A stretch of 64,000 bases of DNA from Stentor roeselii (lineage: Eukaryota; Ciliophora; Heterotrichea; Heterotrichida; Stentoridae). The position numbers and the translations under genes are program-made. Location: the NCBI GenBank assembly GCA_006503475.1, contig RSEH01000064.1, positions 1 to 64,000 on the forward strand. The letters are read 5' to 3'. The notes beneath the pieces were generated by a model. It did not search any database. It worked only from the letters and a program-made list of their open reading frames with translations, and was not told where the DNA came from. The first letter of the stretch is position 1. Every line of letters begins with the position of its first letter. Of this stretch, positions 56,920-64,000 are shown one piece after another.

Positions 56920-58404
56920 TTAAGTAACTATATAAACGCTTCTCGCTATTTCAAGACGTTCTAAGATTGAAGAAACTTGTGGACGTCTCTTTGGGTTGTA
57001 TCTGCAGCACTCGCGAATTATCTCCGCTACCTCTGGAGGGATGTTGTCAGGTATAGGAATAGGTTTCTTGTGATAAAGTTCGTAAAAAATCGTATTTGCC
57101 TTACTGCTTGAAATGTAATGCCATGGCCTTTTATTGCTAAAGATCTCGATCAATATGCACCCATAAGCCCAGATGTCAATTTCAACTCCGATGTTTTCAG
57201 ACTGGTCCTTGTCAAACAGCTCAGGAGCCATAAATCGCGTGGTTCCGATGCAGATCGTTGTCGACTCTTCTAAAAATGTAGTTGCGGGTCGAGCTAATCC
57301 GAAGTCAGCGATTTTTAAGTTCAAGCTGTGGTCCAGAAGACAGTTCTCAGGTTTTAAGTCACGGTGAATGATTGGCGGGTCATTTGCGTGAAGGTAAGAA
57401 AGGCCTTTGCCCAGCTGGATGCTGATGCTGAACCTGTCTGGCAAGGTGAGAGGACGTTGCTTGTTCTTGTGAATCGCGTAAAATAAGGTGTAGTTCGGCA
57501 TTAACTCTGTTACTAGACAGAGATGTGCCTGGTCGATGCAGATGCCCATCAGTAGGAGTAGGTTTGGGTGTCTTACTTGTGATAAAACTTGAAGTTCTTT
57601 CACGAATTTGTTCATTTCTTTTTGAGAGGTGCTGTATTCTGTTGTGAACTGCTTTATTGCCACCTCACTTCCACGCCATTTGCCTTTAAAGACTAAACAA
57701 CTTGAACCGCGGTTTATCATTTCGAGTAGTTTTAGCTCATCACTTTTTATTACTGGAACTTTGAACTCTTCAACTGCTAGTTGAAGAATTGATTTGCTTT
57801 CTTTGTTCTCGTATGATGGGTGGCTCTTTGATTTACTTTCTTGAGTTGAGCCTTGTTCACGAATTGGCGAAATGTCTTCGATGGGAAGCTTTGACATGTA
57901 GTCTTCTATTGTTAGTTGCTCTACGATTTCTTCGGCTTGCTTTTCGTGACTTTCTACTGCCAGGTCGTATGGAGTTTTCAGTTCTTTGTTACGAATGTTG
58001 CGGTTCGCGTTGTACTTTAGAAGAAGCGCTACTAGATCTGAGCTTCCAGCTTCTACAGCGATGTGAAGAGGTGTCCGGCCAAGTTCATCTTGACTATCGA
58101 TCTGGTTCTTAAAGAGTTTCGGGTCTTTAATGAGCTTCCAAACAAATTTATAGTTGCCAAGTTGCACTGCTCGATGCAAGGGTGTCTGTTCAAGATCGAG
58201 ACAGGGCAACATTATGGCTTGCCGGCTGTAACAGAATCGAAAGACAGCACCAAGACTGTACTCTAATGAAGCTCTTAGTACTGAAATGCCAGTTCTGCTG
58301 ATTGAGTTGATGCTTTGCCCAGCTTGAAGAATCTTTAAGACTTCTTCTTCATTTTGTTGGCAGATGAGTTTAAATAAGATTTCATTCGAGGGCTGATTTC
58401 CCAT
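56920..58404 (-). CDS. Ankyrin-repeat TKL protein kinase, predicted N-myristoylated
   Basis: A 494-aa protein. The N-terminus MGNQPSNE fits a myristoylation site. Four or so ankyrin repeats cover about 15-165 (TPLHRAVQLGNYKFVWKLI, TPLHIAVEAGSSDLVALLL and others). The kinase domain (about 225-490) is tyrosine-kinase-like (Raf/ILK group): INRGSSCLVFKGKWRG, VAIKQF, HRDLKPENCLL, IADFGLARP, GTTRFMAPELF. All catalytic residues are present. It is a likely membrane-linked signalling kinase. Confidence 0.9.
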   Translation of the reverse strand: MGNQPSNEILFKLICQQNEEEVLKILQAGQSINSISRTGISVLRASLEYSLGAVFRFCYSRQAIMLPCLDLEQTPLHRAVQLGNYKFVWKLIKDPKLFKNQIDSQDELGRTPLHIAVEAGSSDLVALLLKYNANRNIRNKELKTPYDLAVESHEKQAEEIVEQLTIEDYMSKLPIEDISPIREQGSTQESKSKSHPSYENKESKSILQLAVEEFKVPVIKSDELKLLEMINRGSSCLVFKGKWRGSEVAIKQFTTEYSTSQKEMNKFVKELQVLSQVRHPNLLLLMGICIDQAHLCLVTELMPNYTLFYAIHKNKQRPLTLPDRFSISIQLGKGLSYLHANDPPIIHRDLKPENCLLDHSLNLKIADFGLARPATTFLEESTTICIGTTRFMAPELFDKDQSENIGVEIDIWAYGCILIEIFSNKRPWHYISSSKANTIFYELYHKKPIPIPDNIPPEVAEIIRECCRYNPKRRPQVSSILERLEIARSVYIVT

Positions 58405-58585
58405 TTATATGTGAAAAGTGCAACAGGGAGTTTATTGATAAAAAGTTTGTTTTTGGGGAAATTTGAAGGTTTTATGAGATTTGAAGAAGATGGTCTGGAG
58501 TTTTTTTTTATAAGGTTGAAGATTTATTGATTATTTTAGGGTTTTTTAGGTGATTTGGAATGATTTAGACGAAATCGCTTATAAT

Positions 58586-58999
58586 ATGCATAAACTTGAA
58601 TTTCCTAAACCTGAAGGTCTCTGGGAAAATATTGAAGCTTTCTTCACTGCTGTTGATATTCATGAAAACTTCAACAGAGCACTGATCGCTTTTCATTTGG
58701 CTTGCTTTGGTTTAGTGATTGCTACGAAAAAGCGCCATAATCTGCAACTCGTTGTTTTTTGCCTGCTTTTGGGAATATGCTACTTTTTAGAGAACTTAAA
58801 CGAATACTTGGCAGGTAACTGGAAAAAGTACACAAGTCAGAACTATTTTGATAAATCAGGACTTTTTGTTTGTATCATGATTGGACTGCCTGCGCTTTGT
58901 AATTGTTTGTTGGTTATGGTTTTTTCGATGAGCAATACTTTCCAGTCTTTGACACAACTTGCTGCTTTGAAGTTGAAATCAAAGAAAAAGTCGGAATAA
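58586..58999 (+). CDS. TMEM18: TMEM18 family protein
   Basis: 137 aa from the ATG at 58586 (the frame is open upstream to a GTG, which I do not use). It matches TMEM18: LWENIEAFFTAVDIHENF, then three hydrophobic helices with LENLNEYLAGNWKKY and QNYFDKSGLFVCIMIGLPAL, and a basic tail. TMEM18 sits in the inner nuclear membrane and is reported to bind chromatin. Here the C-terminal Lys-rich end (KLKSKKKSE) fits. Upstream DNA is C-poor throughout. Confidence 0.85.
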   Translation: MHKLEFPKPEGLWENIEAFFTAVDIHENFNRALIAFHLACFGLVIATKKRHNLQLVVFCLLLGICYFLENLNEYLAGNWKKYTSQNYFDKSGLFVCIMIGLPALCNCLLVMVFSMSNTFQSLTQLAALKLKSKKKSE

Positions 59000-59149
59000 T
59001 TAGTTTAAATGCGGTTTTTAAGGTTTTGGAAAATGGTTTTGGCTTTGATAGTTTAACTATTTCCTTGCAATGTGTGAAGAAACACATAATCATTAGCACT
59101 AAGAAACATATAAAAGCATGATTTAATCGATTAAATATCTTTTAGAGCC

Positions 59150-59839
59150 TCAAACCACTGAATGATAGAAAATATCAGCGGATTTGGTGAAACGATAACA
59201 AATCCCTAAGATTATCAGAAGCGCTAAAAAATGAACAATCCCCTCATCTACCCCTAGGTCAAAACTTTCTTTCCTTATACACATTTCGATGAGTTCTGGA
59301 GTGTAAAAGTTATTAACTGCTAAAAAAGCTCCGATAGCGAGCACTTGCAATGCAGGTGCTCTTAGTTTCTTTATGCTCCAAGCAACCCAAGCAAAGTAAA
59401 AAAGCGCGAGGACAGTAAAAGCAGCATACCAAGTGCAAAACAGATACTCCAAGTTTTTATTATAATAATAGCCAAGATTCATAAACCCATGAACAGCAGG
59501 AGTGATCAAAGTGAACAGATTAAAAAAATTATACTGAAAGACAGTAAGCATCAAGGAAATAGTGAGCAAGTGATGAATGATGTACTTACAGGTGTACAAC
59601 ACGAACGCCTTGCAGAAGTTAACAGTCGTATAAGACTCCAGCACATAATAAAGAGGCATGACAAAAAATCCTGCAGTCAACAAAAAGGAACTCGGGTTCG
59701 ACGGAGCCTTCAAATTAAAATAAAACGACGGGTACCTCACCAAATAACCAAAAGTAATAAAAGAGTTAACTGCCATTGTCGCCTTATGCAGTTCTCCAAT
59801 CGAACTCTGTAAATCCCAGAACTTCTTCAAGTCAACCAT
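59150..59839 (-). CDS. TLC-like multi-TM protein
   Basis: A 229-aa protein with six or so hydrophobic helices. The segment VLYTCKYIIHHLLTISLML carries the double His seen in TLC proteins, and HGFMNLGYYY is in the later helix where TLC proteins have a further conserved polar patch. It is not closely similar to the TLC-like gene at 15261. Probably an ER or plasma membrane protein linked to lipids. The start codon is 7 nt from that of Asterix on the other strand. Confidence 0.6.
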   Translation of the reverse strand: MVDLKKFWDLQSSIGELHKATMAVNSFITFGYLVRYPSFYFNLKAPSNPSSFLLTAGFFVMPLYYVLESYTTVNFCKAFVLYTCKYIIHHLLTISLMLTVFQYNFFNLFTLITPAVHGFMNLGYYYNKNLEYLFCTWYAAFTVLALFYFAWVAWSIKKLRAPALQVLAIGAFLAVNNFYTPELIEMCIRKESFDLGVDEGIVHFLALLIILGICYRFTKSADIFYHSVV

Positions 59840-59846
59840 AATATAA
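59840..59846. promoter_or_regulatory. 7-nt divergent spacer, TLC-like / Asterix
   Basis: The sequence between the two start codons is only AATATAA. Promoter elements of each gene must lie in the other's coding region, or the two share one very small initiation site. Confidence 0.8.
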
Positions 59847-60134
59847 ATGAAAAGCGATCCGAGAAGCCCTCAAAACGTGATTCCTTTCAAAAATGCGATT
59901 TCAAGTACAGGTGAATCGTCTCCTGAATGGTTCAGTTTTCTTTCAGTCCTCTGCGCAATGCTGAGTTTCATGCTAAGAATCAAATGGGCAGCGTGGGTTT
60001 CTCTGTTGTTTTTCTTAAGCGGGTTCAGTTGTTCCAGGTCATCAGGGACTGAGATCAGTCAGATGTTTACGAGTTTTACAATGATTCTGCTGAGTCTAAT
60101 CACGAACTACAGCTACTTGTTTAGGACGATTTAA
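59847..60134 (+). CDS. WDR83OS: Asterix / WDR83OS family, PAT complex subunit
   Basis: A 95-aa protein. It has the family pattern: SDPRSPQNVIPFK near the N-terminus, the first helix leading into MLRIKWAAWVSLLFFLSGFS, then SRSSGTEISQMFTSF and a last hydrophobic helix. Asterix and CCDC47 form the PAT complex that helps insert multi-pass proteins at the ER translocon. The length matches. Convergent with the U2A' gene (24 nt between stops). Confidence 0.9.
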   Translation: MKSDPRSPQNVIPFKNAISSTGESSPEWFSFLSVLCAMLSFMLRIKWAAWVSLLFFLSGFSCSRSSGTEISQMFTSFTMILLSLITNYSYLFRTI

Positions 60135-60158
60135 GATTTAACTCTTTAACACCATTCA

Positions 60159-60809
60159 TTACATCAACTTAACATTATTGAGGTTTTCCTCTTGTGTCTT
60201 GAGGTAACAAGGCAAGTCAACAGGTTTCTTGACCCACTTTTTCTCATCAATTTTCCTTCTTTTCTCTAAAACTTCTTCAAAAGATTCACGCGTCTCAAAA
60301 ATCTGTTTCGCTAAAACTCTTTCCTTATCCTTTACTTTCTGAAAGTCCAGAACACATAATGAAGGGATTTTAAATATTGCATAAAGACGGTAGTTCTGTA
60401 CTTTCGTCACTGGATTGTTTAAGAGAGACAAGCGCTTTAAAAATTTGCAGTTTGAGAGGTTATCAAGCTGTGAAAGATTAGAGATCTTTTTAAAGGTTAC
60501 CTTGTTGTTGGTAAGGACAAGGTTTTCAAGTCTTGGGTAGTTTGACCCAAAGGTAGGAACTATTGCACTGATCTCGTTATTACTAAGTAAAAAAGTGCCG
60601 AGTGACCTGAGATGTGCTGAGTCTTCCAGTTTTTTTATCTGGTTGTTTGTCAGGTTGATCACTTCGAATTGGTCCTGTTTAAGAATTACGAGTGTCGCGC
60701 CAAGGTTTTCTATCACTGAGATGTTTAAACCGCGAAGACAGATTTCTCGTTCGTTCAAAGCGTTCAGGTACTGCTGAGAGCGTTGAATGAGTTCGACAGT
60801 GATGCTCAT
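60159..60809 (-). CDS. SNRPA1: U2 snRNP protein A' (leucine-rich repeat)
   Basis: A 216-aa leucine-rich repeat protein. N-terminal ICLRGLNISVIENLG is typical of U2A', followed by repeats FEVINLTNNQIKKLE, LGTFLLSNNEISAI and LENLVLTNNKVTF, and the LRR cap LKRLSLLNNPVTKVQNYRLY ... CVLDFQKVKDKER. It binds U2B'' and U2 snRNA stem-loop IV. It fits a genome that must recognise 15-nt introns with a very close branch point. Nuclear. Confidence 0.9.
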   Translation of the reverse strand: MSITVELIQRSQQYLNALNEREICLRGLNISVIENLGATLVILKQDQFEVINLTNNQIKKLEDSAHLRSLGTFLLSNNEISAIVPTFGSNYPRLENLVLTNNKVTFKKISNLSQLDNLSNCKFLKRLSLLNNPVTKVQNYRLYAIFKIPSLCVLDFQKVKDKERVLAKQIFETRESFEEVLEKRRKIDEKKWVKKPVDLPCYLKTQEENLNNVKLM

Positions 60810-60854
60810 ATTATATCAAACCCTATTTTATTTCAATTCTATCAATTATATGCA

Positions 60855-61631
60855 TTATATCTTCTCCTGGGTGTTAAGGTTAAGTTCAAGATTTCTACCT
60901 TCTGCATGTTTTTCTCTGTAAAACACGTAATGTTGCAACATAAACACGATATCGAAAATCATTGCAGTGAGACCTATGCAAAACTTTGCAATATTAAAAC
61001 TTCCTCCTTGTCCGAAGACATTCCAGTCCCCAGTATTAGCTCCATCTACAAATATCTGTAAAATACTTAGACTTCCTCCAATGAAATCAAGCAAAACATT
61101 TGCAATACTCCAACCTTCAGTCGACTTTCTCATATAATTCTTAATCGCCTGGGGAAAGTACTTCATTAAAGTAATCGTCACTTTCAAATACCCCAGCCAA
61201 AGACACCCATTAAAATTTTTCCCTGCATGTGGAAAGCTTCCTGCAAGCTCCATCGGGCAGATAACTAAAGAAATCGTCCAAGCCACAGCTAAAAAAATTT
61301 TCACCCAATTTTTCAACACAGCGAAGAAAGTTTTCTCATAAAAATTGCATTGAATTATTAAAGCTAAAGTTGTAACAAAAGCATGACCGGCAAATGCGAT
61401 ATCTTGAATATCGACAATGCCAGGTATAATACTTGGGTTCAAGAAACCCCAGAGTGAGTACAAAAAATAAGCTAAAAATCCAGAAAGGTTTAAAAATCCG
61501 AATTCTTTAGAGTAACCTTTGATGTTGCCGAGTTTGTAGTTTGTCCAGAACTGAGGATAAAAGCTGATCGACCAAGCTAAAAAATAAGTCCATCCAATTA
61601 CTTGGGAAAAAATTGATAGACTTTCAGACAT
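60855..61631 (-). CDS. CTNS: Cystinosin-like lysosomal cystine transporter
   Basis: A 258-aa seven-helix PQ-loop protein. The first PQ motif is SISFYPQFWTNYK with NIKGYSKEFGFLNLSGF after it; the second is YFPQAIKNYMRKSTEGWSIANVLLDFIGG. These with the order of helices match cystinosin. It exports cystine from lysosomes or digestive vacuoles with protons. The N-terminal glycosylated luminal region of animal cystinosin is absent, as is common in protists. Confidence 0.92.
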   Translation of the reverse strand: MSESLSIFSQVIGWTYFLAWSISFYPQFWTNYKLGNIKGYSKEFGFLNLSGFLAYFLYSLWGFLNPSIIPGIVDIQDIAFAGHAFVTTLALIIQCNFYEKTFFAVLKNWVKIFLAVAWTISLVICPMELAGSFPHAGKNFNGCLWLGYLKVTITLMKYFPQAIKNYMRKSTEGWSIANVLLDFIGGSLSILQIFVDGANTGDWNVFGQGGSFNIAKFCIGLTAMIFDIVFMLQHYVFYREKHAEGRNLELNLNTQEKI

Positions 61632-61669
61632 TTATTCACCAAGTCTCCATACTACGAATAACAACTAAC

Positions 61670-63847
61670 TTATCCCCACCAAACTGGATTTATTCGCTGT
61701 TGTCTCTTGTCTTGCATATACGGGGCTCTCACTGGTTGATTCGCAGAAGGACTGGGCATCGCCTTAGGAACCAGTTGTTTTGGACTTTGAAGCATCATCG
61801 CTCCGATTCGATTGAAGTTCTTGTTATCAGCCTCTCTTGAAGCAGGTCGTCCTTCCCTGGACCCAGGTGCTCTCTGGGCTTCTCTAGAAGGAGGTGCTCT
61901 TTGAGCTTCTCTAGAAGGAGGTGCTCTTTGGGCTTCTCTAGAAGGAGGTGCTCTTTGGGCTTCTCTAGAAGGAGGTGCTCTTTGGGCTTCTCTAGAAGGA
62001 GGCGCTCTTTGAGCTTCTCTTGCAACTGGGTCTCGAACCAAGTTGCTATAAGGCCGAGAAGCGACATTTTGATAAGAAGGCGAATAAGGCACTGAAGGCG
62101 CAGGTTTTTCCCGAGAGGCAGGCGGGTTGTACAAGTTTCCAACATTATAAGCATTGTAAACATTTGCAACGTTGCCTCCGGGAGGGTTGTAGCTTGGTTT
62201 GTCTCTAGAAGGCAGGTCTCTAGAAGGTACTCGGTACTCTTGTTGATAAGAAGGCTTATCTCGCGACGGAGGCGCGTCTCGCCGGTCCATATAAGAAGGA
62301 CCTGCACGGGAAGGTCCATAGTTTGGAGTGACTTTCGGCGACTCTTTCACAAGACCAGGAGAAGGGTAAGCACTTGGCCTGTCTCGTGAAGGCGGCTTGT
62401 TTAAATAACTTGAAGGGTTCTCAGCAGGGCGATTCTGGTAAAGCCCTGAGACTTCTGCTCTTCCAGGGTAAGGATTTTCAGGCTTCGCATATCCAGCCTT
62501 GCCTGGACTGTTGAGGTAATTTTGGTTTTCTCTTGAGGCAGGTTTGTATAAATTTTCATTGCTGGGCACCTTGGCAACTGGCTTCGGGTCGACGTAGGCT
62601 GGAGTGTACTTCTCGGGACGGTAGGGCGCCACGTATGGACTGTATTCTTTTGCTTCTGGGATACGGTAAAGTTCTCCGATTGGAGCGGCGATGTTACCTG
62701 GAGGTTTACGTGATGATGGGTCGTAATCGTTTTTCACTCCGTATCGGTCTCTTACTTGAGGCTTGTAGTCGTCTAGGTGACTTGGTGGATCATATTTTGA
62801 AACTTCGGGAATCCTTGGAGCGGGACGGGTACCGTCCACTTGACCTTTTGGCTCTCTTCCTCCTCTTGCAGAAGCGACACGAGCTGCTGGCTGAGGTTCT
62901 TCACCCTTAGGCCTAGAAGAATGAGCACTCATTCCTCTATTTCTCGAGTCATAATTCGGTGCAGGTAATTTTTGCTTTAAATTTTTCCCCGGTTCAAATT
63001 TAATAGTTCCAAGTAGATCAGCAGCCTGAGGGTTAGGAAGTAGCTGAATATTGATATGTCTCTGAACAGGCGGCATTTCCAAAATCTTATCACAAGTAGG
63101 CCTCAAAGTGGGATTAACTTGAAGGAGTGTTCTAATCACATTCCCCAAGTCGCTCGAGTATTGACTTGGAATATTCGGGTAAACTCCACGTATGATCTTT
63201 TTATAAAGTCCCTGCATGTCAGAAGCAGTAAAAGGCGGGACAAGAGCGGCCATTTCATAGATAACACAACCAAGCGACCAGATATCAGAACTCGAGTTAT
63301 AAGGCTGGTCCTTCCACACCTCCGGACTTGCATAATACGGAGTCCCGGTCTGGGTGTAAGCCAGTCCTCTTTTATTCACTTTGCTTACATTAAGATCACC
63401 AAGTTTCATAATACCTTCTTTGATGAAGATATTCGCGCATTTCAGGTCTCGATGTAGAATTTTAGTATCATGTAAAACTTTTAAACCTTGAGCCACATGC
63501 ACTAAACAGGTCCAGACCTCATTTTCAGGGAAAAAAGTACGAGCGGCTTTATGGTTACTGATTTTTTTTAGTAAATCACCGGACTCCGCTAGTTCCATCA
63601 CTATGCACAGGGTGTTAGTAGACTCCTCTATAAAGGCTTCTTTGTAGGCGATGATGTTTGGATGGTTCACTGATGCTAAAATTCTTACCTCGTTCAAAGC
63701 GTTTTCTTTTTCTTTTTGCTTTAAGGCTCCAAGTTTCACCTTTTTCAATGCGTAATGCTGCCCGTCTGATTTACGCATTACTTTAAAAACACTTGAAAAG
63801 GCGCCGTCACCGAGCTTTGAGAGGATTTCGAAATCAGAGATCGACAT
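61670..63847 (-). CDS. NEK (NIMA-related) protein kinase with long Pro/Arg-rich tail
   Basis: A 725-aa protein. The kinase domain (about 1-260) has LGDGAFSSVFKV, YALKKVKL, HRDLKCANIF, GDLNVSKV in place of DFG (usual in the ciliate/algal NEK group with FA2) and GTPYYASPEVW. The remaining 465 residues are Pro/Arg/Ser/Tyr-rich and disordered, with tandem REAQRAPPS repeats near the end (61866-62027). NEKs control cilia length, basal bodies and deflagellation. The family is large in ciliates, so the ortholog is not fixed. Confidence 0.92.
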   Translation of the reverse strand: MSISDFEILSKLGDGAFSSVFKVMRKSDGQHYALKKVKLGALKQKEKENALNEVRILASVNHPNIIAYKEAFIEESTNTLCIVMELAESGDLLKKISNHKAARTFFPENEVWTCLVHVAQGLKVLHDTKILHRDLKCANIFIKEGIMKLGDLNVSKVNKRGLAYTQTGTPYYASPEVWKDQPYNSSSDIWSLGCVIYEMAALVPPFTASDMQGLYKKIIRGVYPNIPSQYSSDLGNVIRTLLQVNPTLRPTCDKILEMPPVQRHINIQLLPNPQAADLLGTIKFEPGKNLKQKLPAPNYDSRNRGMSAHSSRPKGEEPQPAARVASARGGREPKGQVDGTRPAPRIPEVSKYDPPSHLDDYKPQVRDRYGVKNDYDPSSRKPPGNIAAPIGELYRIPEAKEYSPYVAPYRPEKYTPAYVDPKPVAKVPSNENLYKPASRENQNYLNSPGKAGYAKPENPYPGRAEVSGLYQNRPAENPSSYLNKPPSRDRPSAYPSPGLVKESPKVTPNYGPSRAGPSYMDRRDAPPSRDKPSYQQEYRVPSRDLPSRDKPSYNPPGGNVANVYNAYNVGNLYNPPASREKPAPSVPYSPSYQNVASRPYSNLVRDPVAREAQRAPPSREAQRAPPSREAQRAPPSREAQRAPPSREAQRAPPSREAQRAPGSREGRPASREADNKNFNRIGAMMLQSPKQLVPKAMPSPSANQPVRAPYMQDKRQQRINPVWWG
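61866..62027 (-). repeat. 27-bp in-frame tandem repeat in NEK gene
   Basis: Six units of exactly 27 bp (61866, 61893, 61920, 61947, 61974, 62001), encoding SREAQRAPP. Units 2-5 differ at only one or two bases each, so expansion was recent or repeat units are being homogenised. Confidence 0.9.
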
Positions 63848-64000
63848 TATTAAGAGAACTTTAAAAGTAATGAATTTAAATTGTGGAGAGTTGAGATGAT
63901 GAGAAAAGGGCTTATTTGTTTGAGATGGTGGGAATGGGTGGATTTGTGGAAAGTGGTAGAGAAGATTGATGATTGGGTCTTTTGGAGAGATTTTGGATGA
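63848..64000. promoter_or_regulatory. Upstream region of NEK gene, C-poor
   Basis: 153 nt to the window end, almost free of C on the + strand (so G-poor on the coding strand). No further gene start visible. Confidence 0.4.

Noticed and set aside
61795-62319. ORF rich in LLLEKPKEH repeats opposite frame in the NEK gene
   Set aside because: It is a frame-shifted reading of the 27-bp repeat; the kinase frame runs through it without a break.
63848-64000. Telomere or chromosome end
   Set aside because: No tandem telomere-type repeat; the purine-rich strand is the usual spacer skew.

Overview
The window reads as gene-dense macronuclear DNA of a heterotrich ciliate, most like Stentor. TAA, TAG and TGA all act as stops (for example the ends of the genes at 730-3573, 7892-8491 and 3751-7509). 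Every intron I could place is exactly 15 nt long, GT...AG, with an A at position 10 (20558, 43046, 44563, 46030, 48978). The content is typically ciliate: NEK, DYRK, CDPK and ankyrin-TKL kinases, a TRP-like channel, TLC proteins, a centrin and leishmanolysin. I see no telomere repeat, tRNA, rRNA, CRISPR or bacterial-style operon. About 50 protein genes lie on both strands with very short spacers (7 to about 1100 nt). The assignment to Stentor is an inference from code and intron length.

Layout. 0.7-7.5 kb: secreted leishmanolysin protease and a large TRP-like channel. 7.9-14.4 kb: two inverted START-domain paralogues flanking kelch, HPt, coiled-coil and seven-TM genes. 14.7-20.4 kb: membrane proteins, an intact PP2A B56 gene, a tandem decayed copy of it, and a cyclin whose 3' part was duplicated with B56. 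20.5-28.9 kb: prefoldin 3, CPSF100-like, Gsp-amidase-like CHAP protein, C2H2 and LITAF-like proteins, a second cyclin, centrin. 29.1-39.4 kb: secreted GH1 glycosidase, UFC1, RING-PHR protein, CDPK, UBA/RING-H2 protein, DYRK. 39.5-40.2 kb: a minisatellite of about 53 bp units. 41-46.4 kb: an ARID/JmjC-like/C5HC2 protein that has lost the JmjC metal ligands, a coiled-coil protein, a second LITAF-like protein, an apparently active JmjC hydroxylase. 47-54 kb: R2R3 Myb, a SelW-like/NPHP4-Ig-like fusion, RPB9, a C2-like coiled-coil protein, a divergent B56. 55-63.9 kb: ubiquitin-like/PI4K, ankyrin-TKL kinase, TMEM18, TLC protein, Asterix, U2A', cystinosin, NEK.

The genes serve general cell functions: phagotrophic digestion (M8 protease, GH1, CHAP amidase, cystinosin), signalling (five kinases, PP2A B56, HPt), RNA synthesis and processing (RPB9, CPSF2, U2A'), ER membrane protein assembly (Asterix), ubiquitin and UFM1 conjugation, and ciliary structure. 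There is no sign of one dedicated gene cluster. The most unusual signals are: (1) spacers that tend to run from G-rich/C-poor to C-rich/G-poor along the + strand whatever the orientation of the flanking genes; (2) start codons 7 nt apart in a divergent pair; (3) several unexpected domain combinations that appear only when the 15-nt introns are removed.
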